The notes: generated from the sequence alone by a model not told the origin. Shown: positions 26,147-35,091, counted from the stretch's first letter. The stretch is DNA of 64,000 nt from DATHTS01 sp965219305 (GCA_965219305.1 OZ244725.1:2604001-2668000); one strand, 5' to 3'. Program-made: numbers and translations.

Positions 26147-27490
26147 CTACATCTTTTGAGAGAATTCCCGATCATTTCCCGAAATTTGCGGCAGCCAACT
26201 ATCCCAATCCTTTAAAGCCATTTCCACCTGAATCGCGTGGCGTTCGCGTTTGTTGCGGTATTTTTTGCGGATTTCGAGCGGCGGTTGTTCGAGCAAGCCG
26301 AAAGTAATATTTACCGGTTGGAAATTTTTTGTTTCGACGTTTGAAACGTAGCGGCAGAGCGAGCCGATGGCGGAGTTTGAAGGCGCGAGGAGCATTTCTT
26401 CGCCCTTTAAAATCCGCGCGGCGTTTAATCCGGCGAGCCAGCCTGTGGCGACCGATTCGATGTAGCCTTCAACGCCCGTGATCTGTCCGGCGAAAAAGAG
26501 TTTGGCGTTCTTTTTCGTCTGCAAAGTTTCGATCAAAATCTGCGGCGAATTGATGAAAGTGTTGCGGTGAATTTGCCCGTATTGCAAAATGTCGCAGTTT
26601 TCCAAGCCGGGAATGAGCTGCATAATTCGTTTTTGTTCGCCGTAGCGCAGGTGATTTTGAAAACCGACGAGCGAGTAAGCGTCCGCCATCTGATCTTCCT
26701 GACGAAGCTGGATGGCGGCGTAAGGTTCTCTGCCGTCAACGTATAAACCTTTCGGTTTCATCGGACCGAAACGCAGAGTGTCAACGCCGCGCCGCGCCGC
26801 TTCTTCGATGGGCAGACACGCTTCAAACCATTTCGTGTCTTCAAAACGCTTGAGCGGAACGGATTTCGCGGCGATCAATTCGTTGTAAAAAGTTTCGTAT
26901 TGCTCGCGTGTAAACGGGCAGTTTATATAATCGTCGCCGCCTTTGCCGTAACGTGCGGCTTTAAAAGCGATGCTCATATCAATCGAATCCGCCGCGACGA
27001 TCGGCGCAATCGCGTCGTAAAAATAAAGTTGATCGTCGCCCGTAAACTTCATTATTTCCGTAGTTAAAGTTTCGCTCGTGAGCGGTCCGGTGGCGATGAT
27101 CGTGATTTCATCTTCGGGAATTTTCGTAAATTCTTCGCGGACGAGTTCGATATTCGGATGATTTTCGATTTTCTCCGTAATCTGTTCGGAAAATTTCCCG
27201 CGATCAACCGCCAAAGCCGCGCCCGCCGGGATTTTGTTTTCCATCGCAACTTCCATCACAAGCGAATTTCCGCGCCGCAATTCTTCTTTCAACAAATACG
27301 GCGCAGAACCGACTTCATCGGTTTTCAGCGAATTCGAGCAGACGATTTCCGCCAAATGTTCCGTGCGATGTGCCGGAGTTTTCTGCACAGGACGCATTTC
27401 ATACAATTTAACTTTCGCGCCTGAATTCGCGGCTTGCCACGCGGCTTCAACTCCGGCAAGTCCGCCGCCGATGACGTTTATTTCTTTCAT
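26147..27490 (-). CDS. trmFO: methylenetetrahydrofolate--tRNA-(uracil-5-)-methyltransferase TrmFO
   Basis: Folate/FAD-dependent enzyme making m5U54 in tRNA. N-terminal FAD motif INVIGGGLAGVEAAW; signatures YEMRPVQKTPAH, VCSNSLKTDE, TGPLTS, YYDAIAP-like FYDAIAPIV, and C-terminal GQITGVEGYIESVATG. 447 aa, normal length. Lone gene here. Confidence 0.95.
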   Translation of the reverse strand: MKEINVIGGGLAGVEAAWQAANSGAKVKLYEMRPVQKTPAHRTEHLAEIVCSNSLKTDEVGSAPYLLKEELRRGNSLVMEVAMENKIPAGAALAVDRGKFSEQITEKIENHPNIELVREEFTKIPEDEITIIATGPLTSETLTTEIMKFTGDDQLYFYDAIAPIVAADSIDMSIAFKAARYGKGGDDYINCPFTREQYETFYNELIAAKSVPLKRFEDTKWFEACLPIEEAARRGVDTLRFGPMKPKGLYVDGREPYAAIQLRQEDQMADAYSLVGFQNHLRYGEQKRIMQLIPGLENCDILQYGQIHRNTFINSPQILIETLQTKKNAKLFFAGQITGVEGYIESVATGWLAGLNAARILKGEEMLLAPSNSAIGSLCRYVSNVETKNFQPVNITFGLLEQPPLEIRKKYRNKRERHAIQVEMALKDWDSWLPQISGNDREFSQKM

Positions 27491-27555
27491 AAATTTATTG
27501 TAACAATTTAACTTTTTTCTGTAATCTTCAGAAAATTTACCATTTAAAATCCGAA

Positions 27556-27582
27556 AAGGACGAACACGATTTGTCCGTCCTT
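27556..27582 (-). terminator. weak hairpin downstream of the sigma-like gene
   Basis: AAGGACG pairs with CGTCCTT; on the minus strand TTTT follows after the stem. It lies just beyond the stop of the sigma-region-2 gene. Confidence 0.4.
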
Positions 27583-27613
27583 AACTCTGTTTATGATTTT
27601 TTAACTTCTGATC

Positions 27614-27982
27614 TTAAAAGATTTGGTCGCTTTTTGTATTATTTCGTTTTATCAAATTTCGACAGGTAACGTGTGAAATAAATGTTGCTTCGTCAATTTT
27701 TGATGCGTCAAATCTTGCGGCATATTTCCAGATGTCGGAAAAAACTTCCTGCACGGCAATTTCCGCTTCTGTTTCATCGGCGGTATATTTTCTAGTCAAT
27801 GCCCAAACTAAATCTCCGTAAATATCTATACATTCATTAATTGCAGTTTTATCGCAATCGGCGATTCTCTTTAAAATTTTTGACGATTCGGGAAAACTAA
27901 CTGAGATTTTCGATACAAACTCCATCTGGTTATTGACTGGAATTAGTTCACTGAGTTTACGGAAAGCCATCTGATTTATCAT
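27614..27982 (-). CDS. truncated sigma-70-like protein with region 2 only
   Basis: 122 aa. Residues about 40-115 match ECF sigma region 2: CIDIYGDLVWALTRKY, EAEIAVQEVFSDIWKYAARFD and a final TFISHVTCRNLIKR. The frame then stops, so the region-4 domain that reads the -35 box is missing, and I find no remnant in the following 120 nt. A family anti-sigma gene is not adjacent. Could be a decayed sigma gene or a binding decoy. The start could also be Met5. Confidence 0.6.
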   Translation of the reverse strand: MINQMAFRKLSELIPVNNQMEFVSKISVSFPESSKILKRIADCDKTAINECIDIYGDLVWALTRKYTADETEAEIAVQEVFSDIWKYAARFDASKIDEATFISHVTCRNLIKRNNTKSDQIF

Positions 27983-28108
27983 AATTCTTATAAAATTGAG
28001 TTTATTTAATACACTTTAGATGTAATTTATTATATTGTGCAATCATTGTGCCTTTTTCAAAGATTTAATGACTTTAAATAAAATATAAAATTATAATAAT
28101 CAATTCCT

Positions 28109-28393
28109 GTGAAGTCTGGACTTTTATTTTCTAAACTTGTCGTCTTTGAGAGTTGGACACAATTTGCAGAACTTCGTTTCGGCTATAGTTCGCTTGATTA
28201 TCCGTTCGGTTATATCGAATTGATGATTGACGAAAACACGGGAAAGGGCGAAGGAACTTATATTGCCGCAATAAAAATTCGTTGGAATTCTTCTAATAAA
28301 ATAAATGATGCAATACAGATCGAGGTTGAAAATTTTGTGACTTTTCCGGCGCGGCTTATAGCTGTTAAGAAAAGTTTTAAAAATTTGCCGTAA
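28109..28393 (+). CDS. small hypothetical protein
   Basis: 94 aa from a GTG start with no good ribosome binding site; TATAAT lies close upstream (about 28091-28096), so the message may be leaderless or the start uncertain. Sequence is beta-like (LRFGYSSLDYPFGYIELMID, YIAAIKIRW). No recognised family. Convergent with the next gene. Confidence 0.4.
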   Translation: MKSGLLFSKLVVFESWTQFAELRFGYSSLDYPFGYIELMIDENTGKGEGTYIAAIKIRWNSSNKINDAIQIEVENFVTFPARLIAVKKSFKNLP

Positions 28394-28402
28394 AATCTAA
28401 AT

Positions 28403-28696
28403 TTAGCGGGAATTAGTTGTGTAATTTATCACTTTTATTATACCTTTTTCGAGTTTGCCCGGATTCGGTTCGGGCGGCGTTACCAGCGTAAAACGGTGAT
28501 TATATTTTTCTTCGTCATTACCTGTCGGCGGATAATCCTGCCATTCGTATTTGACGACCGCGCCGTCTTCAAATTCATAGACACGCTCTATTTGAGTTTC
28601 GCTGAATTTGATTGTCCGCTCGCTGACGAAAGTGTTTTGAATATCCTGAATGATATTCGTAACATAACGATGGGTTTTATCTTTATTGACTGACAT
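28403..28696 (-). CDS. small hypothetical protein
   Basis: 97 aa, acidic/mixed, beta-like (RTIKFSETQIERVYEFEDGAVVKYEWQDYP). No signal peptide, no known motif. Composition and codon use look coding; function unknown. Confidence 0.5.
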   Translation of the reverse strand: MSVNKDKTHRYVTNIIQDIQNTFVSERTIKFSETQIERVYEFEDGAVVKYEWQDYPPTGNDEEKYNHRFTLVTPPEPNPGKLEKGIIKVINYTTNSR

Positions 28697-28785
28697 AGTT
28701 TTTCGGTTTTCGGGAAAAAGGAATTCGTTAAATATAATATCAAAAAACTTTTATATATAATGCTTTTAAGGTCGAAAGTCATTTG

Positions 28786-29238
28786 TCAAGCATTTGTCTT
28801 TTTACCTTTTTTAAATTCTTCTTCTTCTTTCTGCATTTTTTTTCCTAATTCTTCGAGTTCCGAATCGCTGAAAAGTTTCTTCACTTTCGGAAACATCTTG
28901 CCTTCTTCTTCCATCAGATGATGTTCGGTGCTTTCAATCAAAACTTCCATTTTCGGATCGAATTTTTCACTATCTTCAACCAGATTTGAAATCTCGCGGA
29001 CAAAAACATCTCCGAGATGATGTTCTTCGATTCCTTCTTTTGTAATGTCCTCAAGTTCTTCGTGTTCCATTACCTTCGGATAAAATACTTTTTCTTCTAT
29101 ATGAGTATGAACATCCAATTTTGCTTTTATATCTTTGAAAATTTGATGTTTTTTATCATCGCTGTCGGCAGCTTTAAACTCACCAAAATATGTTCTGAGT
29201 TCTGTGTGGTCTTCGAGTAACAATTCTATTGCATTCAT
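28786..29238 (-). CDS. hemerythrin HHE-domain protein
   Basis: 150 aa four-helix protein. Iron-ligand pattern: H10 (LLEDHTELR), HTHIEEKVFYP, EEHHLGDVF and ESTEHHLMEEEGKMFP. Such proteins bind O2 or NO, or protect iron and redox balance. AAGGAG precedes ATG. A sigma-54-like promoter lies 60-78 nt upstream of the start. Confidence 0.9.
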   Translation of the reverse strand: MNAIELLLEDHTELRTYFGEFKAADSDDKKHQIFKDIKAKLDVHTHIEEKVFYPKVMEHEELEDITKEGIEEHHLGDVFVREISNLVEDSEKFDPKMEVLIESTEHHLMEEEGKMFPKVKKLFSDSELEELGKKMQKEEEEFKKGKKTNA

Positions 29239-29297
29239 AAAGTTCTCCTTAATTTGTGATTTAGATTAATACAAAAACATTTGTATTTAAAGTTTCA

Positions 29298-29316
29298 TCG
29301 CAATGTTTGTGCCGTT
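29298..29316 (-). promoter_or_regulatory. sigma-54-type promoter of the hemerythrin gene
   Basis: On the minus strand the sequence reads CGGCACAAACATTGC: GG and GC are exactly 10 nt apart, and GGCAC...TTGC matches the -24/-12 consensus. No activator site was identified. Confidence 0.55.
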
Positions 29317-29325
29317 GGCTTTAAT

Positions 29326-30288
29326 TTATGGTTTTAGGACAATATTTCCGAACGATTTTTCTTCGATTACGGCGTGATGAGCTTTTGCCGCATCTTTGAG
29401 AGCAAAAGTTTTACCGACGAAAGGATTTAAGAATTCTTCTTTCAGACCTTTGTGAATCAAATCGAATATCTCCCGCATTTCATCTTCCGGCGCATTGAAA
29501 AGTGCCATTCCGAAAATCGTCGCATCTTTTCCCATTGCTAATCGCGGGTTAAAGTCTATTGAACCGCGATTGCCGATAATCGTGATTCTGCCGAATTGCG
29601 CCAGAATTTCAAAATCTTTAACCAGATTTTCGTTGGCGAGCATTTCCAGAATAATATCAACGCCTTTTCCGCCCGTCGCTTTTTTTATTTCGTCGAGGTA
29701 ATTTTTATTAGAATGATCGAAAACAAAATCCGCGCCTTGTTCTTTTACGAGGTTTCGCCCTTTTTCTGAACTCGCCGTGCCGATAACTTTCAATCCGGCA
29801 TTTTTCGCCCATTGAACCGCCGCCGTGCCGACTCCGCCCGATGCGCCGTGAACCAAAACCGTCTCACCGGATTTTCCTTTTGCCTTCTGAAAAAGCGCAC
29901 GATATGAAGTCGCAAACGGAACAAAAACGCCCGCACCTTGTTCAAATGAAGTATTTTCCGGCAATTCTATTAATTGATCTTCTTTACACAAACAAAATTC
30001 TGCGTAAGTTCCGGTAATCGAATCCGCCGTCAAAACTCTGTCGCCGATTTTGAATTTCTTTACATTTGCACCGACTTTTTCAATAATTCCCGCCGCATCT
30101 TTCCCCGGCGTGTATGGAAGTTCCGGCTTCTGCGAATGCTGTCCCGAACGAATATATGTGTCAACCGGATTTATTCCGGCGGCTTCGATCTTCACCAAAA
30201 TTTGATCTGAATTCGGTTCCAAATCTGAAACTTCTTCAAGTTTCATAACTTCCGGTTCGCCAAATTCTTTAACTATAATTGCTTTCAT
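29326..30288 (-). CDS. zinc-independent NADPH:quinone oxidoreductase-like dehydrogenase (MDR family)
   Basis: About 320 aa. MKAIIVKEFGEPEVMKLEEV at the N-terminus, VLVHGASGGVGTAAVQWAK as the NADP-binding glycine motif, and the C-terminal segment AKAHHAVIEEKSFGNIVLKP are quinone oxidoreductase features. No structural zinc cysteines. Start at 30288 is preferred over 30297 (MNF extension). Likely reduces quinones or enals in the cytosol. Confidence 0.88.
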   Translation of the reverse strand: MKAIIVKEFGEPEVMKLEEVSDLEPNSDQILVKIEAAGINPVDTYIRSGQHSQKPELPYTPGKDAAGIIEKVGANVKKFKIGDRVLTADSITGTYAEFCLCKEDQLIELPENTSFEQGAGVFVPFATSYRALFQKAKGKSGETVLVHGASGGVGTAAVQWAKNAGLKVIGTASSEKGRNLVKEQGADFVFDHSNKNYLDEIKKATGGKGVDIILEMLANENLVKDFEILAQFGRITIIGNRGSIDFNPRLAMGKDATIFGMALFNAPEDEMREIFDLIHKGLKEEFLNPFVGKTFALKDAAKAHHAVIEEKSFGNIVLKP

Positions 30289-30337
30289 AAAATTCATTTA
30301 AAATAAAAACGGCAAGCAAAGCGGAAAATCCCACTAA

Positions 30338-30365
30338 TTGCTCACCGTTCATCGTTCACCTTTAA
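30338..30365. repeat. heptanucleotide-phased repeat
   Basis: TTGCTCA CCGTTCA TCGTTCA CCTTTAA lie between the oxidoreductase and thioredoxin genes. Confidence 0.5.
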
Positions 30366-30692
30366 TTAAGCGTATTTTTCGATAACTTTCGTAATCGCTT
30401 CACGCGAAACCGCGCCGACGATTCTTTCCTGCTCTTTGCCGTCTTTGAAAAGAATCAGCGTCGGAATTCCTCGAATGCCAAAGCGTTGCGGTGTGTCGAG
30501 GTTTTCATCAACGTTCATTTTATAAACGCCCGCTTTATCTGTATATGCCTCGGCGACCGCTTCGACCGTCGGCGCGATCATACGGCACGGTCCGCACCAT
30601 TCCGCCCAAAAATCAACCAATACGGGTTTGTCCGATCCTAATACGTCGGACTCGAAATTTGAATCCGTAACTGCTTTTGCAAAATCTCCCAT
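30366..30692 (-). CDS. trxA: thioredoxin
   Basis: 108 aa with WCGPC at 32-36, FWAEWCGPCRMIAP, the buried Asp in VLVDFWA, and cis-Pro in RGIPTLILFKDG. AGGAG precedes ATG. Cytosolic disulfide reductase. Confidence 0.96.
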   Translation of the reverse strand: MGDFAKAVTDSNFESDVLGSDKPVLVDFWAEWCGPCRMIAPTVEAVAEAYTDKAGVYKMNVDENLDTPQRFGIRGIPTLILFKDGKEQERIVGAVSREAITKVIEKYA

Positions 30693-30724
30693 TTTAATAA
30701 TCTCCTAAATAATAAATTTACTTT

Positions 30725-30753
30725 TTATAACTTTGCCTGAAAAACGTTGGCAA
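30725..30753 (-). promoter_or_regulatory. putative sigma-70 promoter of trxA
   Basis: Minus strand: TTGCCA and TTATAA separated by 17 nt, about 33 nt upstream of the ATG. Confidence 0.45.
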
Positions 30754-30893
30754 ATCAACCGGCTCTCAATCTATAAATTCTCGTTTCAGCAGAAAAAACT
30801 CAAGTTTAAAAATCAGTTTTCCGCCAAAAACTTTAATAACTTATTCAATAAATTTCCGCTGGAAAAAACTTGTCTCGTTCATCATAATTTGAA

Positions 30894-30996
30894 TTGTAAC
30901 AAATAGAGTTACAAATAGCAAGTAAAATTTTAATCAAACTAAATTTAATCAAACTAAATTCGATATGAAAAATGAAACTTTTGGCACGAATTGTGC
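30894..30996 (+). promoter_or_regulatory. sigma-54-type promoter with upstream palindrome
   Basis: TTGGCACGAATTGTGC (30981-30996) has GG and GC 10 nt apart, one mismatch to the -12 TTGC. About 90 nt upstream, TTGTAAC-N7-GTTACAA (30894-30914) is a perfect dyad suited to an enhancer-binding activator, and TTTAATCAAACTAAA is present twice in tandem (30929-30958). Drives the DUF3072 gene. Together these and the trxA promoter account for the 360-nt gap. Confidence 0.55.
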
Positions 30997-31052
30997 AGTT
31001 TGTTAAATCAAGTTTCACAAATGAAACAATATAATACAGAGAGGAAAAATTT

Positions 31053-31277
31053 ATGGTTGATAAAAATATAGAATCACAAGCGGAAAACAGCAATACGATA
31101 AAAGACCCGGAAAATTGGACGACCGGCGACGAAAAAATGACCGGCGCACAAGCGTCTTATCTGAAAACTCTGAGCGAAGAAGCAAAAGAGGAATTTGACG
31201 AAAATCTGACAAAAGCCGAGGCTTCAAAACGTATTGACGAGTTACAGGAAAAAACCGGACGCGGAAAAGCTGCGTAG
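31053..31277 (+). CDS. DUF3072 small protein
   Basis: 74 aa. DPENWTTGDEKMTGAQ, SYLKTLSEEAKEEFDENL and KAEASKRIDELQEKTGRG span almost the whole DUF3072 signature. AGAGGAAA precedes ATG. Function unknown; the promoter type suggests stress or nutrient control. Confidence 0.88.
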   Translation: MVDKNIESQAENSNTIKDPENWTTGDEKMTGAQASYLKTLSEEAKEEFDENLTKAEASKRIDELQEKTGRGKAA

Positions 31278-31300
31278 TTTCAAAATAAATTAAAAACAAG

Positions 31301-31329
31301 AAAGGACGGCAGAAAATCCGTCCTTTTTT
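31301..31329 (+). terminator. rho-independent terminator
   Basis: AAAGGACGG and CCGTCCTTT pair around an 8-nt loop and continue into a T-run, 23 nt after the DUF3072 stop. Confidence 0.85.
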
Positions 31330-31353
31330 ATTTTTAAATTTTGATTTAATCGT

Positions 31354-31791
31354 TTATTTCAATTTCGCGTCAAGGCTGATTTCCGCGCCTGACAAAACTT
31401 GTGAAACCGGACAGGTTTTCTTTGTTTCTTCCGCGATTTTTTGAAACTCGTCGTCTTCTATTCCGTCAACTTCCGCTTCGGTTTCCAGATCAATATTCGG
31501 AATAATAAAACCGTCACCTTGTTTTTCGATTTTCACTTTCGCCGTTGTATGAATATTTTTCGGCTCATAACCGGCTTTGCCCAGATTTCCTGAAAGTGCC
31601 ATCGTAAAACAACCCGCGTGCGCCGCCGCGATCAATTCTTCAGGATTTGTTGCCTGTTGCTCTTTGTCTTCCGAAAAACGCGATTGAAAAGAATACGCTC
31701 CTTCAAATGCGCCGCTTCCGAGTTTAACTTTTCCCTTTCCGTCCATTATTCCGCCGTTCCAATCAGCTTCTGCTTTTCTCGTAAATTTCAT
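31354..31791 (-). CDS. osmC: OsmC/Ohr-type peroxiredoxin
   Basis: 145 aa with the two redox cysteines C61 (AAHAGCFTMAL) and C126 (KTCPVSQVLSG), NPEEL glutamate before the first, and the N-terminal WNGG strand. Reduces organic hydroperoxides. Normal length. Confidence 0.92.
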   Translation of the reverse strand: MKFTRKAEADWNGGIMDGKGKVKLGSGAFEGAYSFQSRFSEDKEQQATNPEELIAAAHAGCFTMALSGNLGKAGYEPKNIHTTAKVKIEKQGDGFIIPNIDLETEAEVDGIEDDEFQKIAEETKKTCPVSQVLSGAEISLDAKLK

Positions 31792-31942
31792 AATTTTAAT
31801 CTTCTATTTTTCCGTAAAATTTGTAAAGTTAAACTCTTTTATTCTTATTAAAATTTAAACTAAAATTAACTGTAAGGTTTTGCAATAATTACTTTGATTG
31901 TGCAAAATCTCTCATTTAATAAGTGTTCATTGGAAAAATTTT

Positions 31943-33178
31943 ATGCCAGACAAAGAAACATCATATCCGCGAAATAAGATCAGGATTTTACTGCTCGAAA
32001 ACATCAGCGATGCGGCGGTTCAACAATTTAAAGACAGCGATTACGCCGAAGTCGAGAAACTTTCCGGCGCATTAAGCGAAGCGGAGTTGGCAGAAAAAAT
32101 AAAAGGCGTTCACATTCTCGGAATTCGTTCAAAATCGAAAATCACCGCGAAAGTCATCGAAAATGCCGACCGTCTTTTAGCAATCGGCGCATTTTGCATC
32201 GGCACGAATCAAATTGATCTCGACGCGGCGACGGAAAAAGGCATTGCGGTTTTTAACGCGCCGTATTCAAATACGCGCTCCGTTGCGGAACTCATCATCG
32301 GTTTGTGCGTGATGCTGATTCGCAAAATTTCCGATAAAAATATCGCGGCGCACAATGGAATTTGGCTCAAAGAAGCGAAAGGTTCTTTTGAACTTCGCGG
32401 AAAAATTCTCGGAATCGTGGGTTACGGAAATATCGGTTCGCAAGTGTCCGTGTTGGCGGAATCGCTCGGTTTGAAAGTAATTTATTACGATGTCATTACA
32501 AAGTTACCGCTCGGAAATGCAAAGCAAGCAAACAGTTTGAAAGAAGTTTTGAAAAAATCCGACATCGTAACTCTGCACGTTCCGTCAGACGTTTCGACTA
32601 GAAATATGATAAACGCCGAAACGCTTAAAGATTTGAAAAAAGATGCGATTTTCCTCAACTACAGCCGCGGCGATGTCGTTGATCTGGACGCGCTCGAAAA
32701 ACAAATAAAAACCGGCAAAATTTCCGGCGCGGCAGTTGACGTTTTCCCGTCTGAACCGGAAAAAAGCGGCGCGGAATTTTCATCGGTTTTGCAAAATCTT
32801 CCGAACGTCATCTTAACGCCGCACATCGGCGGCTCGACCGAAGAAGCGCAGGAAAACATCGGTCTGGATGTAACTGCAAAATTAATAAATTTCTTAGAAA
32901 AAGGTTCATCAAACGGTTCACATACCGTGCCGGCGTTAAATCTGCCGCCGCAGGAAGGCGCGCATCGTCTGCTGCATATCCACGAAAATATTCCCGGCGT
33001 TTTAGGCGAGATTAATTCAGAATTATCGAAACACAGCATAAATATTCTGGGACAATACTTAAAAACGAACGATAAAATCGGTTATGTAATTTTAGACATT
33101 GACGGCGAACTTTCCGACGAAGCGTTTAAGATTTTAAAGGCGGCGAAAGGAACGATAAAAACGAGAGTTTTGTATTAA
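31943..33178 (+). CDS. serA: D-3-phosphoglycerate dehydrogenase
   Basis: First step of serine synthesis. 411 aa from ATG 31943 (the open frame runs 15 codons further up with no family sequence). GIVGYGNIGS is the NAD glycine motif; catalytic Arg in NYSRGDVVD, Glu in FPSEPEKSG and His in LTPHIGGST. C-terminal about 75 residues (ENIPGVLGEINSELSKHSINI) form an ACT domain for serine feedback, as in the E. coli-type enzyme. Confidence 0.94.
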   Translation: MPDKETSYPRNKIRILLLENISDAAVQQFKDSDYAEVEKLSGALSEAELAEKIKGVHILGIRSKSKITAKVIENADRLLAIGAFCIGTNQIDLDAATEKGIAVFNAPYSNTRSVAELIIGLCVMLIRKISDKNIAAHNGIWLKEAKGSFELRGKILGIVGYGNIGSQVSVLAESLGLKVIYYDVITKLPLGNAKQANSLKEVLKKSDIVTLHVPSDVSTRNMINAETLKDLKKDAIFLNYSRGDVVDLDALEKQIKTGKISGAAVDVFPSEPEKSGAEFSSVLQNLPNVILTPHIGGSTEEAQENIGLDVTAKLINFLEKGSSNGSHTVPALNLPPQEGAHRLLHIHENIPGVLGEINSELSKHSINILGQYLKTNDKIGYVILDIDGELSDEAFKILKAAKGTIKTRVLY

Positions 33179-33180
33179 AA

Positions 33181-33215
33181 TTTCGGGCAAAAAAAGTTTA
33201 ATTTTTTGCCCGAAA
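33181..33215. terminator. bidirectional terminator between serA and the DUF2259 gene
   Basis: TTTCGGGCAAAAAA and TTTTTTGCCCGAAA are perfect inverted repeats with a 7-nt loop, giving T-runs in both directions between convergent genes. Confidence 0.85.
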
Positions 33216-33220
33216 TAAAT

Positions 33221-33967
33221 TTATTTAAACTTTCCCGTTACAGTCATAAATCGCATATCAGGACCTTCAAAACCAATTGTATAGACGTTCATAAAAACGG
33301 CGATTTTATTTCCGTAAACGTAAACATTTTGAATAGAATACGTGTGCGGACAATTTCTGCTTTCAGGCAAATTCGTATCTTTCTGTAATACTTTCCCTGC
33401 GTTTTTTCGCAGGTCTTTGAGCGAAAGTTCAAATTTTAAAACCGGCTCATAACTGTAATCACACGCTTTTATTTTCACTTCGGAAGTTTTCAGCGAAAGT
33501 TCATATTCATTTTCAAAATAATTTGATTCCAAATGATCGGTAAATTTTACGCTTTGATTTTTGTTTTCACCGCCGGGCGAAAGTTTGTCAACATTCAGGT
33601 CGGTTAATAATCTGGCGACAACCAAATTTCCGGTATTTCCTGCCACAATCTTGAATTTTTTCAGATTGGCGGCGGCGGCACTTTTTGCTGCCAATCTGGT
33701 TGAATCAATTCCTGCGGTTTCTTTTTCTATTAATTTTCCGACAGACGGCGCGGCGTAAGAATTTTTGACAACATCAATAAAATAAAAATTTGAATATGGA
33801 AAACCCGACCCGTCCTGCGTTCCGTATTCTTCAAACGCCAGATATTTCCCGTCATCTGAAAAACCGATAAAATTTAAAGTTGCGTAATCTCCGGCAAAAA
33901 TGCTCACGGGCATTATCGTTAAAATAAAAAAGATGAACAATAGCGAATAGATTTTTTTGATTTTCAT
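33221..33967 (-). CDS. DUF2259 exported protein
   Basis: 248 aa with signal peptide (to about residue 25, SIFAG). The mature start ATLNFIGFSDDGKYLAFEEYGTQDGSGFPYS is the DUF2259 signature. Beta-rich periplasmic protein of unknown role. Confidence 0.8.
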   Translation of the reverse strand: MKIKKIYSLLFIFFILTIMPVSIFAGDYATLNFIGFSDDGKYLAFEEYGTQDGSGFPYSNFYFIDVVKNSYAAPSVGKLIEKETAGIDSTRLAAKSAAAANLKKFKIVAGNTGNLVVARLLTDLNVDKLSPGGENKNQSVKFTDHLESNYFENEYELSLKTSEVKIKACDYSYEPVLKFELSLKDLRKNAGKVLQKDTNLPESRNCPHTYSIQNVYVYGNKIAVFMNVYTIGFEGPDMRFMTVTGKFK

Positions 33968-34016
33968 AATTTTTCACTTCCCGTTTTGAAGAACGACGGC
34001 ATCAGCAGATTTTGCA

Positions 34017-34535
34017 TCAACCGTTTTCAGATGAAGTCGAAAACAGTTTGAGTTCCGACGCTTCATAAGGCGGTTTTATCAGCCGTTCAAACTCGAAACC
34101 GAGTTTTCCGAGAAGTTTTATCGAACTGTGATTATTTTGCGTCGTAATGGCGAGAATGCGTTTTAGCTTCAAAACTTCCCTGCCGTATTTCATCACGGCA
34201 TCGGCGGATTCGAACGCGAAACCTTTTCTTTCAAAATGCGGCAAAAACGCAAAACCGATGTCCGCGTCCGGCAGAAAATCACGTTTGACGAAGCCGCAAA
34301 AACCAATCGGTGTTTCAATTTTCTTTAATTCGACAATATAAAGCCCGTAACCGAAATCTCGATAACTTTGACGGTATTTGTTTTCGATAACATTACGCGC
34401 CTGCTCTAAAGTTTTCACATTGCGGTCGCCGATATTTTTGATAAATGACGGTTGATTAAGCAAATCTAGAATAAATGTGTCGTCCGTTTCGACGGCTTCG
34501 CGCAAAATCAGGCGTTCGGTTTCAAGAATTTTCAT
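34017..34535 (-). CDS. GNAT-family acetyltransferase, RimJ/RimL-like
   Basis: 172 aa: TERLILREAVETDDTFI at the start, IGFCGFVKRD, then FAFLPHFERKGFAFESADAVMKYG (motif A region) and NNHSSIKLLGKLGFEFE. Typical small-molecule or ribosomal-protein acetyltransferase; substrate unknown. Confidence 0.85.
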   Translation of the reverse strand: MKILETERLILREAVETDDTFILDLLNQPSFIKNIGDRNVKTLEQARNVIENKYRQSYRDFGYGLYIVELKKIETPIGFCGFVKRDFLPDADIGFAFLPHFERKGFAFESADAVMKYGREVLKLKRILAITTQNNHSSIKLLGKLGFEFERLIKPPYEASELKLFSTSSENG

Positions 34536-34572
34536 TTATAAATTAGGTATAAGAAAAACTTTGCTTACGTCT

Positions 34573-35091
34573 CTAAAATTTTATTTCATTGTCTAGAGTC
34601 CATTTTAACATTTTCGGATAAGTCTGTATTTCGGCTGGCAAATCGTCTTTCGGTTCGATTGTCATACCGAGCCATTGCAAAGTGCAGACGGCAAAATAAT
34701 TTCCGTTTGAAAAGTTTTCGATCAGCCATTCACCGTCGCCGCGATAACCGTCGGCGTGAAATAAGACGGACGGTTCGATTCCGATGTGCATTGCCGCCGC
34801 GTAAGACCAGGCGATTGCCGTCATCTCTTCGCCCGCTTTTTGTCCCGCGTCTTTGTGCAGTTTTTTTCGACGCGCAGGCGAAACGACGGCGAGATGTCCT
34901 GCTTCGTGCAGAAGATCGCCCGGATATTTCAATTTCGCATCATCAACGGCGAGCGTGCCGTAATGAATTTCGATTCCCGGCAGAAAGGTCGGTTCATCGA
35001 GCGTTTCAAAATTGACTTCAATTCCGATCTCGCGCAGAAACGAGAATATTTTTTCGATTATATCTGTTCTTTCGGGATTATTCACCGACAT
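34573..35091 (-). CDS. hypothetical protein with HEAGH motif
   Basis: 172 aa, cytosolic. DLLHEAGHLAVVSPARR puts HEAGH at 62-66, a possible zinc-peptidase motif, but I do not recognise a peptidase family and a clear third ligand is not visible. Trp-rich C-terminus. Function unknown. Confidence 0.6.
   Translation of the reverse strand: MSVNNPERTDIIEKIFSFLREIGIEVNFETLDEPTFLPGIEIHYGTLAVDDAKLKYPGDLLHEAGHLAVVSPARRKKLHKDAGQKAGEEMTAIAWSYAAAMHIGIEPSVLFHADGYRGDGEWLIENFSNGNYFAVCTLQWLGMTIEPKDDLPAEIQTYPKMLKWTLDNEIKF

Noticed and set aside
30894..30914. Riboswitch or Fur box upstream of the DUF3072 gene
   Set aside because: The dyad fits an activator site of the sigma-54 promoter better than any aptamer or Fur consensus.
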